Shown here piece by piece: positions 11,126 to 22,099 of a stretch of 64,000 nt of DNA. The notes beneath the pieces are model-generated. The model was not told the origin of the DNA, did not search any database, and saw only the letters and a program-made list of their open reading frames with translations. The translations under genes were made by a program, and so were the position numbers. The stretch is from Termitomyces sp. T153 (taxonomy: Eukaryota; Basidiomycota; Agaricomycetes; Agaricales; Lyophyllaceae). Each line of letters opens with the position of its first letter. The first letter of the stretch is position 1. The stretch covers positions 434,001 to 498,000 of the forward strand of contig JACKQL020000028.1 in the NCBI GenBank assembly GCA_018296165.2, written 5' to 3'.

Positions 11126-14100
11126 GATGAGTGCGGGCCTCGTTTCTTGTTGCTCTTGGACTTGCTGCCTCCCTCGCCTGTTGTATATATATAATTTTTG
11201 TATGCGAACATGTCCTTTTCTTGGTCCCTGGGCATGTGAAGTGAGGTTTTAGTTTGTATGAGGGCGAAGTAAGTGAAACACGCAGGGGTGTGAGAGGGAG
11301 TTGAATCCCTAGTGAATCCAGAGGCAGGGGTTACGCCTGCTAGTGCCATCTGTGCTAGCTAGTCCCGGGGTTTGTCAGGACGGGGCGGGGCATCGCAGGG
11401 AGGGCTCCTGAGGTCTGGCGGGGGTGGTGGGAGTTCTCTGGTGGAGTTCTGTGGCATTTCAGAGTGTTGTATTGAGTTCGATTCTCAGAATTTCCAACCA
11501 GGGGTGTAGGGGTTTTCTTTGGTCTGTGGCGGGGATGTGCACCGTGTTGGTATCGGAGGGCAGACCTTCAAATCTTTCACAGGTGTCCAGCGGGTTTGGG
11601 GCTTTAGTCTTCTTGGCAGTGCAGTTGGTGGGGGGGACGGAGGTCTTCCCATGATCTGGCCCTTATTCTGGTGCTGGTGGCGAAGGTGGTGGGGCCCTCT
11701 TCATTGGTGGGGGTCGGTGGGGCGAGGTTCATCCTCGTGGCATAGTTGGCCTGGGTCGAGGTCGTGTTCCGGAGTATTGCATCTATGGGCAGGCATGTTC
11801 GAGTGGTGCTTTGGTGTGCTCCGGAGTGTCAATGACCAAGGGGGCAGGATGCGGGGTGATCAGTTCCGACCAGTTCCTTTGGGTCCAGAGCCAAAATTTG
11901 AGGTTCTGGGTCATCTACGTGACATTGCTTTCCTGACCAAAGGTAAGTCCCGAGACGAACAGAGGGGTCTTACATATTTCTGATACTCCCTCAAGTTTGG
12001 AGGTCTGTTGGAGTTGTGTTGGTGGATGTTTCTTTTGGGCAGCGTGGGGGTTGGTTGGGGAATGGCTTGCCTCAGCGGAGATGCTTTGGGGCTTGTTCTG
12101 AGGGTTGTTCCTTCCTGGGGGTCGGTGGTTCCTTCATTGGGGAAGAAGTGGGCAGTCCCGGAGTCAACACAAGGGTCACTTGGTGGGAGTTTGTTGGTTG
12201 GCTTTGGGGGAGGTGTGGGCGGAGGAAGGGGTCTGAGGTGCACTTTGTCAGTCTGCAGTTCCAAGCATGAGTACCAGGGGTTGGGAGCTGATGTGGGAGT
12301 TGGGATTGGGTCTTAACTTGCGAGTGGGGTTGTGTCGCAAATTGGAGGGGAAGCTCTGGAGTGGGGTTTTTTTTTTGCAGAGTAGCGGAGTTGTTGTGCA
12401 GGAGTGGCGGTGGCTCCTGGGGCTGAGCTTGGATGGGGGAAGATGGTTGTTCACGATTGTTGGGGGGTGGCGGGGAAGTCGGTCGCAGGGAGGCACTGGA
12501 GTGGGACTCCCCGGGAGTTGCGGCAGGGTTGAGGCAACTCTTCATTCATGTTCCGGAGTGGCCCAGAGATTGTTGCAAACATGGGGGTGGCAGTGGGGAG
12601 AGGCACTGCTCGCTTTTTGGGGAAGGCATCAGCAACCTTTAGGGTACTCCGAGAAATTACTTTGCATGTGGCCTGCTTCTGGGTACTCCAAAGAGGATAC
12701 TTCGTATGTGGCTTGCTTCTGGGTGCTCCGATGATGTGGTCCCTGTTTGACAGACATATTCCAGCATAGGAGCGGGATTCGGAGCGGGTGGTGATTTATG
12801 TTGCAGAGTTGGGGCTACCAGGGCATTGTTGTTGGGTTGGCGCCATAAGTTCCCTTGATGAAATGTCGTAGTCAGAGCGGAGGCCCTGGAGTCGTGTTGC
12901 CAGAGTCCAGAGCTGTGTCAAGGGGTTTGGAGGGGGTCAGAGGGGTGGGTCAGGCAGTTTTGGGCTGGCGCAGGGTTGTTTGGGTCGTCGAGCCAGGTGG
13001 GGAGGTCCTTTAAGGATATTGGAGCATGTGCCCTTTGGGTCATCAGGTCGCTTAAATGACTCTCTGGGTGATGGTGGGGCTTCTCCCTCCCTTATATGAA
13101 CATGTCAGTGAATTTAGAGTACTTAGGGGAACTACTTCGTATAGGGTCCTTTTTCCTATAGTTGGTTTGGGGTGGCTCCTATGCTGGGGGTTCCTTTGTG
13201 GGAGGTGGTGGAGTCTAGTGGTGGAGTTTAGGTTTGGGGGTGGCATGCGGGGAGGTTTGGCATCCAGGGTCCTTGTTGTCGGGGGTTCCGGATTGTGTGG
13301 GGGAAGGTGGTGAAATAGTGGCGCAGTCCGGAGTTGTCCCTTATTGAGAGTGGGGTGCCATGGTTCTCCTCATTAACCTTGGGGCTGTGCTTTAGGCGGC
13401 GGGGTGCATATCTGTTCTTTTCCTGACCGTCTAGAGGCTCGGGGATGTCTTGGTCTTGTTCCGGGGTTGTTGAGGTCAGGTCAGGGGTGTCGGGGCCCCT
13501 TTATTTGTTGGGCAGAGGTGACGGCCAAGTCGACCGAGGTCCGGAAGCAGGTTCTGGGGTTGGAGCATAGCCTAGGTCTGGGGTTCTTGCTCTGTTGTTG
13601 GTGATTAGTCGCATTGGTCTTTGGGGTTGCTAGTGGTTTGGTGGATTCACAAGCGGGCTTTGGGGAAGCGCGTTCTCAGTGGTCTCATCGTGGCTGGCGA
13701 TCCTTCGCGCAATGGGTGACTGTTTTGCAGTGGGTTGGCATTATTGTTTGTCAGAGGGTTGTCGCGGTGCCGGAGACATTGTTGCTCATTTGGTTGGGTG
13801 GTCGCTGGGTTTTGGAATGCTGGTCTTTGGGTGACATTGGGGTCAACTTTGTGCAAGAGAACAGAGTTGGCAGAGAGGGTAAAGGTGGGGTGGGAGATGA
13901 TTTGACAGTTTGCACGAGGGGTTGGAGGTTGGGTGTGAGTTGGGGAGGGTGTCCGTGGGGGGAGCCATTGTATGGATGTAACCGGAGTGGAGGGGACGTT
14001 TGGTGTCAGATCCGCGACTCAATGTGCCTTGGCAAATTGGGCAGGGCTGTATGAATCATAAGGGTTTCCAGGCATGGGTAGACCATAGACATCGGAGTTA

Positions 14101-14151
14101 TTTGATCATGTGTGCGGAGATAATGTGGGTATCACAGATGGGGTAAGGTAG
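11126..14151. other. Interior of element B without a recognisable gene
   Basis: This GC-rich stretch is shared with 53348-56083 of element C. On the sense strand it reads as Pro/Thr/Asn-rich frames broken by stops (for example 12072-12545 and 13647-14020). A frame starting just inside the 5' LTR is the best candidate for a product because its opening residues are conserved in C. No known domain was recognised. Confidence 0.6.
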
Positions 14152-14164
14152 AGTCTTGATATTA
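14152..14164 (-). other. Primer-binding site of element B
   Basis: The sense strand reads TAATATCAAGACT immediately after the 5' LTR. Twelve of its bases are complementary to the predicted transcript start AGTCTTGATATT inside the LTR (14843-14854 on plus). No host tRNA 3' end was recognised in it, so self-priming is the favoured reading. Confidence 0.75.
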
Positions 14165-15391
14165 TGTCAGGTTCCGCTGACCTCGGGGGCTCAGCTGCAC
14201 TGGGCGGGTCCTTACTAGGCAGGCATGATCCCCTTGCACTGGCAACCAAACACTCAAAAGTGTTCTGGGCACTGATGGCTTGTGCAGATAGTCGGTGGGA
14301 TGTGATCCGGACAGATCCGGGGAGGCCTGAAGGAGTCGGATTGCAAGGAAACGGGATGGGCTTGGCAGGGTTCAGGCAGAAGACCATATGGCAGATTTGC
14401 GGAAGCAAAGGAGTAGGCAGCTATGTGATCAATGGGAGCGGAGCCAGGGTTTGATGGGAGATCAATTGGAGTTGATGGAGTCTGGGACTGAGCGAAGAGC
14501 GAGGTTCAGACCTGGTGAAAGAGTGTCGGGGTTCATAATCGTGATCGTGGAGTTTGTGAGGTCATTAAAGTTGATGAAGACTTGGGCACAGCGGCTGGAC
14601 GGAGTCACTGAGACAGCATCAGATGAAATGAAATGGAGTTGATATGGAACAAGAGTCAATTCGAGTGGAGATACGAAACGATAATGAGAATAATAACGAA
14701 ATGGAGACAAGACAAGACTGGGAGACTGAGATAAGACTGGGAGACTGAGATAAGACTGGGAGACTGAGATAAGAAAATGAGACATGAAACATGAAACACA
14801 AAACACGAGAAGGAAACAATCAGACCATAGGTAATGTTAAGCAATATCAAGACTAGAGTACAAAGAGCTACTCGATGTCTTATATACTGACTACCGGAGA
14901 ACTTCAGGGTACGTCGGCTGTGGCGGTGGGGCTTGGCGGAGCTTGACAGAGAGGGCGGGTGCCGGTTGCAATCGAGGGTCGGGCCACACTGATATGTTGT
15001 TGGGATCATTTGGGAATGCAGGTCGCCCCGAGGTTGTTGTGATACTCCGGAATGGGTCGGAGGAACCAGGGTGTCAAGTTGATGATGGATGGCAAAGATC
15101 GGGAACAGCGGGGGTGATTCTCGGGGTTCAGGAGATCCAGGGTAAGTGTCAGTGGCTGTGGAGAAGGCATCAAAGTTGGCCAGGGGCCGTCGGAGTTAGC
15201 CGGGGAGGCGTCAGAGTTAGCTGGGGAGGCGTCAGAGTTAGCTGGGGAGGCATTGGAGTTAGCCGGGGTTGCATTGGGGCTAACTGAAATAGGCGCGGGG
15301 CATGGGCAGAAGTTTGGCAGAGCATCGGGGGTTTTGGGGAATCGGGGAGTTGCTGGACAATGTGTGGGGGTCCAGGGGATGGGTCGTGACA
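14165..15391 (-). repeat. 5' LTR of element B
   Basis: The ends are TGTCAGG and CGTGACA on plus, and the repeat is homologous to 8586-9772. It carries three copies of a GGGAGACTGAGATAAGACT-like unit (about 14718-14775) and four GTCAGAGTTAGC-type units (about 15190-15265), against two and three in the 3' LTR. Confidence 0.92.
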
Positions 15392-15396
15392 GATGC
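15392..15396. repeat. Target site duplication of element B, right copy (GATGC)
   Basis: It matches 8581-8585 exactly and abuts the LTR end TGACA. Confidence 0.92.
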
Positions 15397-17034
15397 GGCA
15401 AAGGCTACTTGTGAGCTCTCAAGCTGAAAGGTGATGGGCTTAGCTTGGAACATAGTTAAACACTGAGTCAGGAAGATTCGCCACTTCCGAGGGTTGCGGC
15501 CAGTGAAGGGTTTGGGCTTCTGGATGTCAAGTTTACCCTCCCAGGCCAGTGCATTGCGGGTATCGTCCTGTGAGTTTTGAGTTTGAGGTGGGGGTCCGGC
15601 GTTGTAGTAGTAGTAGTAGTGATTTCCGTTTCCATGCTGGGGGGTAAAGTTGTCCATCGCCGGGCCCCATCCTCCAGGGGGTCCACCATTGGGTGGTCCT
15701 TCACCGGGGTTTTGACCCACGCCACCCGGGGCGGGCCCTGGGGCCCATCAAGGGGGAGGGGGTCCTCCAGGGGTCGGGGGTCCAAAATAGTTGGCAGCAG
15801 TGGGGGGATTAGGCATTGGGGCGGGCGGGGGACAAGAGGGGTTGGCGGAAAAAGGGGGTTGGGGTGTCCTGGGGCCCATGGGCTGTCGCAGGGGAACTGG
15901 GGCGTTGGGATGGGGCAGAGGGGCATTGATACGAGGGGCGCGGAGATCGAAGTGGGGGGGTCAGTCTCATTGAGGTCCGTTGCGCAGGGTGTGTTCATCA
16001 GCAGGGTTGCCTGGCTTGTTGATATAGGAGAGGGTCTGGTTGTCGTTGTCAACATGTAGGGGCAGTTGTTGGGAACAGAGTTTGGGAGCGGTGGGTTAGT
16101 CCCAGGTTCAGAAGGTGCTGGGCATGGAGCTGGCCCAGGGCCGGGTGGAGAGAGCCAAGGTGTGGGTGGCGGGTTGGTCGAACAACCCCCCCCACAGGGT
16201 TGAGGTTCCTCAAGATGCTGGAGGCCGCATTGAGTTCTTCCTGCTGATGGGGAATGGAAGGCGGGTTTTTGCTTCATGTTCCGACAGGCTCCTTGTGCTG
16301 CACATGGAAGGAGTGGGCAGGGTCTAGAGGGTCTTCGAAGGGGTGGGGGTTCAGGCTGGTGTGGATTTCTTCGACCAATGCGCGGAGCTCGTTCCGTAAG
16401 TTATCATCAATGCCCAGGGTGCCTTGTGTATTCTCTGGGAGGTTCTCTTGCAGGTAGCATTTGTGGAAGTCAAGGAGTCGATCTGCCCAGACCTCTGGAG
16501 TTGCGGAGGCATCAGGGTAGCCTAGGTTGGAGAGGAGGGTGCAGGTACGCCTTGCGAATTCCGTGGGGGACAGGCAGAGGAAGCAGAGGACTTTGTTGCG
16601 TTGCTGGGCATAGGCTTTGACTCTTTGCTGCCTAGAAGAAGGAGGAGTTTGAGCGGCAAATGGTGGGCAGGGGGGGAATAGTTATCCATGGGCTCTGGAG
16701 GGACTGGGGCTGCAGCAGGGATTGGATATGCATAGTAATGGGCGGGAGGAAGGTAGGCGGGGTTGGGGGGTGCTGCGGAGTATCCTCCGGAGTTGATATG
16801 GGGATTATTGCCATCAGCATGGAATGTGGGAGGGCGGCGCCAGCCCAGGGGTATTCTCTGGCTGATGGAGGGGGCATAGAACACCTGGTTGGGGTCAGGG
16901 GTCCAGTGACAGGGCACATACTGATCTGCAAAGGGACCTGGGTAGAAGGGGGCATAGGGATTTTCCAGTAGGGGTCAGCCATAGGCATCAGTTGGGTAAC
17001 CGATGGGGTTGTACATGGGGTTAAACGCGGACAT
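15397..17034 (-). pseudogene. gag of element A, N-terminal part
   Basis: The frame starts with ATG at 17032-17034 (MSAFNPMYNPIGYPTDAYG), 20 bases inside the primer site, and continues as a Pro/Tyr-rich leader. It includes a GTA microsatellite at 15606-15621 that encodes a run of tyrosines (NHYYYYYNAG). The capsid begins near 15550 with KPKPFTGRNPRKWRIFL and is cut by element B. A TGA after codon 19 and at least one frameshift near 16640 show it is broken. The product would be the structural Gag polyprotein that packages element RNA. Confidence 0.75.
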
Positions 17035-17053
17035 CAAGAACGGGATAAGGGGG

Positions 17054-17066
17054 AGTCTTGATATTA
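17054..17066 (-). other. Primer-binding site of element A
   Basis: The sense strand reads TAATATCAAGACT directly after the LTR end. All 13 bases are complementary to the predicted transcript start AGTCTTGATATTA at 17617-17629 in the LTR, as in Tf1-type self-primed elements. Confidence 0.78.
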
Positions 17067-18063
17067 TGTCAGGTTCTGCTGACAACAGGGGCTCAGTATA
17101 CTGGCGAGTCCTTACTAGCTGGAGGTGATATCCTGTGCTTATAACCAGGCATCCAGAGTTGGAGCGGAGGTGGGGAGGCTTGTAAGGGAGTTCTAGGGAA
17201 AACGGCCCGAGCAAGTCCCAAATGGCCTGGAGAAGTCTAAGACCAAAGGTATTGGTCATTGACTCAGGGCAGGTGTCAGGGCTAGTTCATGGGTGCGCAA
17301 ATGGATTGCGGAGTGAGCGGAGGCTTTTCAAGTGATGGGGGCAGGGCCAGAGTTGGATGGGGGATTACCTGGGCTTGATGGGTCCTGGGGCCGAGCAGGG
17401 AGTGAGGGTCAGAGTTGTCATAAGAATGTTTGGGTTGTGGCGCATGCGCGGAGTTTGTACTGACATAGGGAGCAAGAGGAACTTAGAAGAACAAAGGAAA
17501 GATGTACAGTCGAGACAAGATGGAGACAAGACAAGACTGAGGAAAAAGATAGAGTTGAAACTTAAAAACAGAAACAGAGATGAGATGAGAGATGGAACAT
17601 AGGAAACCGGTAAATGTAATATCAAGACTAAAGTTCGAGGAGTTATTCTATGACTTATATACTGACTACTGGTTACCTCAGAGGGCGGTGGATATGGTGG
17701 CATGAGTCGATGGAGCTGTGCAGAGTCGACGGGTGTTGGGTACAATCCAAGGGCGGGCCGCAGCGGTATTCTGATGGGATCAGTTGGGGGTGTGGGCCAC
17801 TCCAAGGATGTCGTGATACTCCGGGATGGGTCGGGTAAACTAGGGTAGGGGGTCAGGAACATATGATGTGGCCAGGAATGATGGGGGAAGGTTTCAGGGG
17901 GAGTGTTGATGGCTACGGAGAGGGTGTTGGAGTTGCCATTGGGGTTTGCCAGAGAAGCGTTGGAGTTATCCAGTGTGGGCGTGAAAGTGTGGGCGGGGTT
18001 CAGGGGAGTTAGACAGGAACTCAGGAGGGGTTGGGAACAGTGTCTAGGGAGCGGGTCGTGACA
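17067..18063 (-). repeat. 5' LTR of element A
   Basis: The 997-base repeat is bounded by TGTCAGG and CGTGACA on plus. On the sense strand TATATAA (17655-17661) lies 26 bases upstream of the putative start AGTCTTGATATTA (17617-17629), giving a complete U3 promoter and R start. Confidence 0.92.
17617..17661 (-). promoter_or_regulatory. LTR promoter of element A: TATA box and transcript start
   Basis: On the minus strand TATATAA at 17661-17655 is followed 26 bases later by AGTCTTGATATTA at 17629-17617. The distance fits a TATA-directed start, and the start sequence is the one complementary to the primer site. Confidence 0.6.
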
Positions 18064-18382
18064 TCTCTGTCTTCTCAGCAGCTTTCTGATGGTGCTGGGC
18101 AGATATGTTTTTGAGGGCAGATTTTGTCACAAGCAGCAGCAGCCTGTCATGAGAAATAGCTGGCAGAGTGTTGAGCAGGGCCAGTCACTGTTAAATGTAA
18201 TTGCAATGGACCCAGTAGTAATTAGCAGCTCCAGATCCTGGTCAAAGGACTCTGCTGGATATATATAATATGGCACAATGTAAGGCCTCTACAGCACCTG
18301 TATAACATACTACATTGTGGGGATTCTGCTATGGTGTAGTGGACTCCACCAGTAATGTAGGATACAACCCAAAGCATGCTCC
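18064..18382 (-). repeat. Fragment of repeat X, interrupted by element A
   Basis: This CpG-poor segment is similar in inverted orientation to about 43705-44080, over shared blocks such as AAAGGACTCTGCTGGATAT. The homology stops at the element A LTR, so A inserted into X. The other half of X would lie beyond the left edge of the window. Confidence 0.65.
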
Positions 18383-20020
18383 ACTGTATTGTAGGACACA
18401 CTATATATGTATGTCTCTATATGGTGAGGTTGGGTCTGGGACTTAGCATTGAATTAACAAATACAAAGACCTAACCAAACAAAGTGAGGTTGGGTCTAGA
18501 TCTTGACATCAAGTTAGAATATTGAGGACCTAAACAAATGAAGTGAGGTTGGGTCTAGGACTTAGCAAGAGCTATAGGCCCATGCCAAAGGCACAGACCA
18601 TAGCTTGTCTATGATATATGGGATGACTCCTGCAAAATTGGCTGTGTGCCTATCATATATGACAACTTTGGATTGTGCTGATTGAAATTTGTCAGCTGCT
18701 GACCAAGAACCTTCCTTTTTGAGTAACTTGGCTGTTTTTTGCACTTTTGAATAGGCAAAAAAATGGCGTAAGAGACAGCTTTAGTTGATAGTATGTGTAC
18801 AATGAATCTATTGTCTTATAAGCCATCAAGATTGATATTTCAGACAATATTTAACTATTTTCAGCCTTTTTCAGGCATCATGTATGAGAAATGTACCTCT
18901 TCAAGCAACACTTCTGGCTTCTCTTTGAGGAAGAAACATGTCCCATGCATGTATTTTCTATCAAAGAAAGCTCAAAACAATGAATTTCATAATCAAGAAT
19001 GGCCAAAGAAGTGGTCTAAGATGTTTCTTTGACTCTTGAAAACTTCTACTTATTCTTTAAAAGGAAAAATATTTGCCCTAATGGACTTTTAGAGGTTTAT
19101 AACATATGGTATGTTTTGACTATAAATCTGACTTGAGTTTGATTGCTGATAGCCTCTGACTTGGAAGTGTATTCTGTGATGGGTGGTACTAACATTGAAT
19201 TGTAGTATCCTATTCTTAAGCAAACATAGTGATGCTATACTCAGACTGGAGCACTGATAGCTGTATGCTAGCTTTCTGATTTCAAGGTGTGTTCAGACTT
19301 GAAAGTGTGTATTCTTATAGTTTTACAGTAATTATACCTTAGTAACTTATTCCTGATCATCTCCAACCTTTCCTGCTCTCAATAGATGTTTGACTATATT
19401 ATGACAGCCTCTGGAAAAGGATGGTGGGTTTAATTTATTATGCTAATGGAACCATTGGTGAAGAAAGCATTGAAGATTGCTTCAAAATGGAAAAAGCTTT
19501 AGAAGGCAGTATTAATATAGAATGTGTAAAGTTGATAGTCCTTGGTTAAGGGACTGGAACAGGAGGTTTTTTGCTCACTACTGTTCACTACTATGACATA
19601 TATGTATGTTTTGAAAGATTGGATTGCTGATAGCTGTAGGCTAGCTCCTGTTTCTGAGGATCCATAGGGTTTCCAATTTGAAGGTGTATGGTTTGTGATT
19701 AGATGATCATATTGAGTTGAAGAAAACAGATGTGTGATGTGTAATAAATCTTGACTAAATAGATTATTTGAAAGGAATTTTAGAAAACAATCAAGTAGTT
19801 GACAAAATACAAAGACTTACCAAATGTAGTGAGGTTGAGTCTGGATCTCAGCATTGAGTTAGAATATCAAAGACCTGACCAAACAAAGTAAGGTTGGGTC
19901 TGGGACTTAGCAAGAGCTACAGGCCCATGCCAAAGGCACAGACTGTTGCATATTCAAGTTGCAGAGGATAATGCATTACATTTCTACTGTAATTACACAG
20001 AATCGGCTGGATTGCAATGA
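18383..20020. repeat. AT-rich repeat debris with about 60-base tandem units at both ends
   Basis: A unit starting GTGAGGTTGGGTCTGGGACT begins at 18424, 18484 and 18543, and again at 19829 and 19888. Both clusters end in GGCCCATGCCAAAGGCACAGAC. The segment between (18600-19800) has no convincing coding frame and almost no CpG. It could be a small direct-repeat-flanked element. CpG content returns near 20020 where the gene island starts. Confidence 0.5.
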
Positions 20021-20335
20021 TTCTAGGACGAATCTGAAAGTCGGGCATTCAATATTAGACTTGCGATTGCCATTCTTGGCTGGCTAAAAACCTCAAACTC
20101 GGATAAACATCAATGAGTGAGTCAAAGCCCACTACATCCCCACTTGGACCTCGGTCGTGACCTTGGACATGACAAACAAAGGATAAGAAAAGATAATCAA
20201 TACTCAGGATGCAGCTTATAGTGGTCATCTTAAATAAATTGTGAAAGATTTTATAATCGAGGACCCCTAGATGACTTACTTTAATCACGAATCGACCCAC
20301 GAAATTAGGTATTATAACATAAATTATTTCTCATT

Positions 20336-20659
20336 GTGGGTTGTCGGACTTCTGATACTATTACTTACATTGACAAGTCACCTCAGCGCCCTTCTCCTGA
20401 TGGAGCGGTCATCACCATAATAACTCGTCTACTTAATATAGTAATATCAATAAGGTCTGATTCAGGAGCATTCAAAAATTATCTCAGAAGTCAGGGAGTT
20501 GATGGATTTTTCGCAACTGATTTGTGGGGTTTGTACGGGTCTTCTGAACCTGCCCGCCACTTAGAAGTTAACATCTCGGAAGTCTGGAACTTCGCTCATA
20601 TTCGTAAAAAATACCTCGATGAGAAATTTCAAGAGGGTGAGTATACTATAACAACATAG
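20336..20659 (+). CDS. Possible small hypothetical protein
   Basis: A frame of 107 residues runs convergent to the dehydrogenase and overlaps its last codons. The C-terminal half (GAFKNYLRSQGVDGFF and onward) has a protein-like composition, but no family was recognised and no intron or promoter supports it. It may be the remnant of a larger gene or not coding at all. The flanks 20020-20335 hold nothing else that I can support. Confidence 0.25.
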   Translation: MGCRTSDTITYIDKSPQRPSPDGAVITIITRLLNIVISIRSDSGAFKNYLRSQGVDGFFATDLWGLYGSSEPARHLEVNISEVWNFAHIRKKYLDEKFQEGEYTITT

Positions 20660-21919
20660 GTATAGTCGCTACTGCACGAAATATCCCTCCAATCTTCAAG
20701 ACGTATCATTGTCTTCTCTGATTCCGTCTTCGCACCGTTGTAACAATCACTGCCTACGGCCAAAACAGCTGGAAACGGTTTATCACGCGCAACTCCTTCA
20801 CTCCTCACTACATCGACAATTATTTCGATTCCTTTGACGGGGTCGCCGGGTTGTGCACCATCATAGCCTGTGTACAAGTTGGTATCAAGTTGAGTACGAG
20901 TTCAAGATACTGTATACGAATATCTGGTGAAATGAACATACGTTCCATAAAGGCGTTGTCTGCGTCAGTTACCGACTGATAATCAGGAATCCGGGCTCCT
21001 TGGGGTACATGGTGAGCAGTTGCAAGGATCGGCGTGCGGAAATATCCGAATTCGGTGCAGACACTCCGTAGGCCAAGGGGGGAAATCTCAGCATGTAAGG
21101 TTGTAGATAAGCCTGGGTATAAAGTGACATTCACATATGCATCGAATATTAGATCAGATGGAATACCACGGAGAGCAAATTTCGTAGCAGTGTATATTCC
21201 GGCATTGGAAAAAGCACTGATCTTCAGAGTAAGCTTCGTCTCAAGATGTGTATGAAGGGAGGACATGACAATCACCCCCATCCACGCAAAGACCCAAAGA
21301 ACAAGATAGTGCCGGCTCGTCTTTCGCGCATATATGGTAGGAACGCACGAGTGACATTGAGCGCGCCAAGAACGTTCGTGCTGAATCAATCTCAGAACGA
21401 ACCTTTTCAGCTTTACATTTACAGGTTGACTTACTTGAACTCATCGAATGTCTCTTCTGGTCTAGGATCATTTTGACAGTGAGGCTCAGGAACCAAGATA
21501 TGCAGTGAGGCAAGATACATACGTGTTTTCTTCTATTGCGCCGACCAAGAGATAACCTATGGATTTATGAATAAATATGAGACTAAGAAAGTGGGACGTT
21601 GAGACTAACCAGCATTATTGATAAGAACGTCGACCCTGCCATGGAGTTCAACCGCTTGTCGAGCCACCTCGCGCAGATCCTCAAGAGTATCCGTTACGTC
21701 CAGCTCGAGAATATCGGCGCCTTTGATCTTGAGGTCATCAAGTCTGTCCAGAGACCTTTCGCGAGCCGTCGCTATGACTTTGTCGCCTCTTTTCAACGCC
21801 GCGACGACGAGCTCGCGCCCTAGACCAGACCTACGTTTTGTGAGCATAACGAGTGAGGCTGCAAGATGATCAACTTACGAAGTACCAGTAATCAACCAGA
21901 CGAGTTGTTTGTTAGTCAT
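20629..21919 (-). CDS. Short-chain dehydrogenase/reductase (classical SDR), eight exons
   Basis: An NAD(P)-dependent oxidoreductase with a Rossmann fold; the substrate cannot be told. ATG is at 21919. Exons (minus) are 21919-21879, 21830-21610, 21556-21523, 21461-21435, 21380-21276, 21216-21167, 21112-20942 and 20867-20629. All introns are GT-AG and 48-74 bases. They total 888 nt and give 295 residues, the normal SDR size. The cofactor motif TGTSSGLG is at about residues 11-18, NNAG at about 86-89, and the catalytic Ser in the FFGS segment precedes YTATK, the Tyr-x3-Lys pair. The C-terminal YDGAQPGDP segment is typical of the retinol-dehydrogenase-like fungal subgroup. The last few residues are uncertain because the final exon could end in another short intron. 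CpG content is normal, unlike the neighbouring repeats. Confidence 0.85.
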
Positions 21920-22099
21920 TTTTGACAGAATCCAGGAGACTGTGTCCCTTAATACTGATGCGAAATGTAAGTTTTGATGTCGTCAATCTATCGGATCAAC
22001 GGATCAAACTTTGCTTTCACAGAGTTTTGGAGGCTTGAGTTACACGAAAGCTCACTTAGACGTTTACAGTCGTAGATAATAATTAAATTGATTTATTCG

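Larger units (their letters stand above)
8586..15391 (-). mobile_element. Nonautonomous LTR element B (minus sense) nested in element A
   Basis: The element is 6806 bases long with LTRs at 8586-9772 and 14165-15391, a primer site at 14152-14164, a purine tract at 9773 and the duplication GATGC on both sides. The 4.4-kb interior contains no recognisable gag, protease, RT or integrase. It holds the antisense gene (9984-11125) near the 3' LTR, a long GC-rich segment without a convincing frame, and a short sense frame next to the 5' LTR. It shares this interior with element C. It must use proteins supplied in trans, which makes it like a LARD-type element. Confidence 0.9.
1..18063 (-). mobile_element. 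Ty3/gypsy element A (minus sense), nested and decayed
   Basis: This is a long terminal repeat retrotransposon read on the minus strand. The order from the 5' end is: LTR at 17067-18063, primer site, gag, protease-like units, reverse transcriptase/RNase H, integrase, an antisense gene, polypurine tract, and a 3' LTR ending at 738 whose outer part lies outside the window. The 738 visible bases of the 3' LTR align nearly without gaps to 17326-18063. The element is interrupted by element B (8586-15391) and a solo LTR (3729-4920). Premature stops, mostly TGA where CGA is expected, break gag-pol, so it is not autonomous now. Bases 18064-18068 (TCTCT) would be one copy of its target duplication; the other is off the window. 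Confidence 0.9.

Noticed and set aside
17054..17066. A tRNA primer-binding site in the A, B or C elements
   Set aside because: The sequences do not resemble the complement of a common fungal tRNA 3' end (no TGG start), and they match the element's own transcript start instead.
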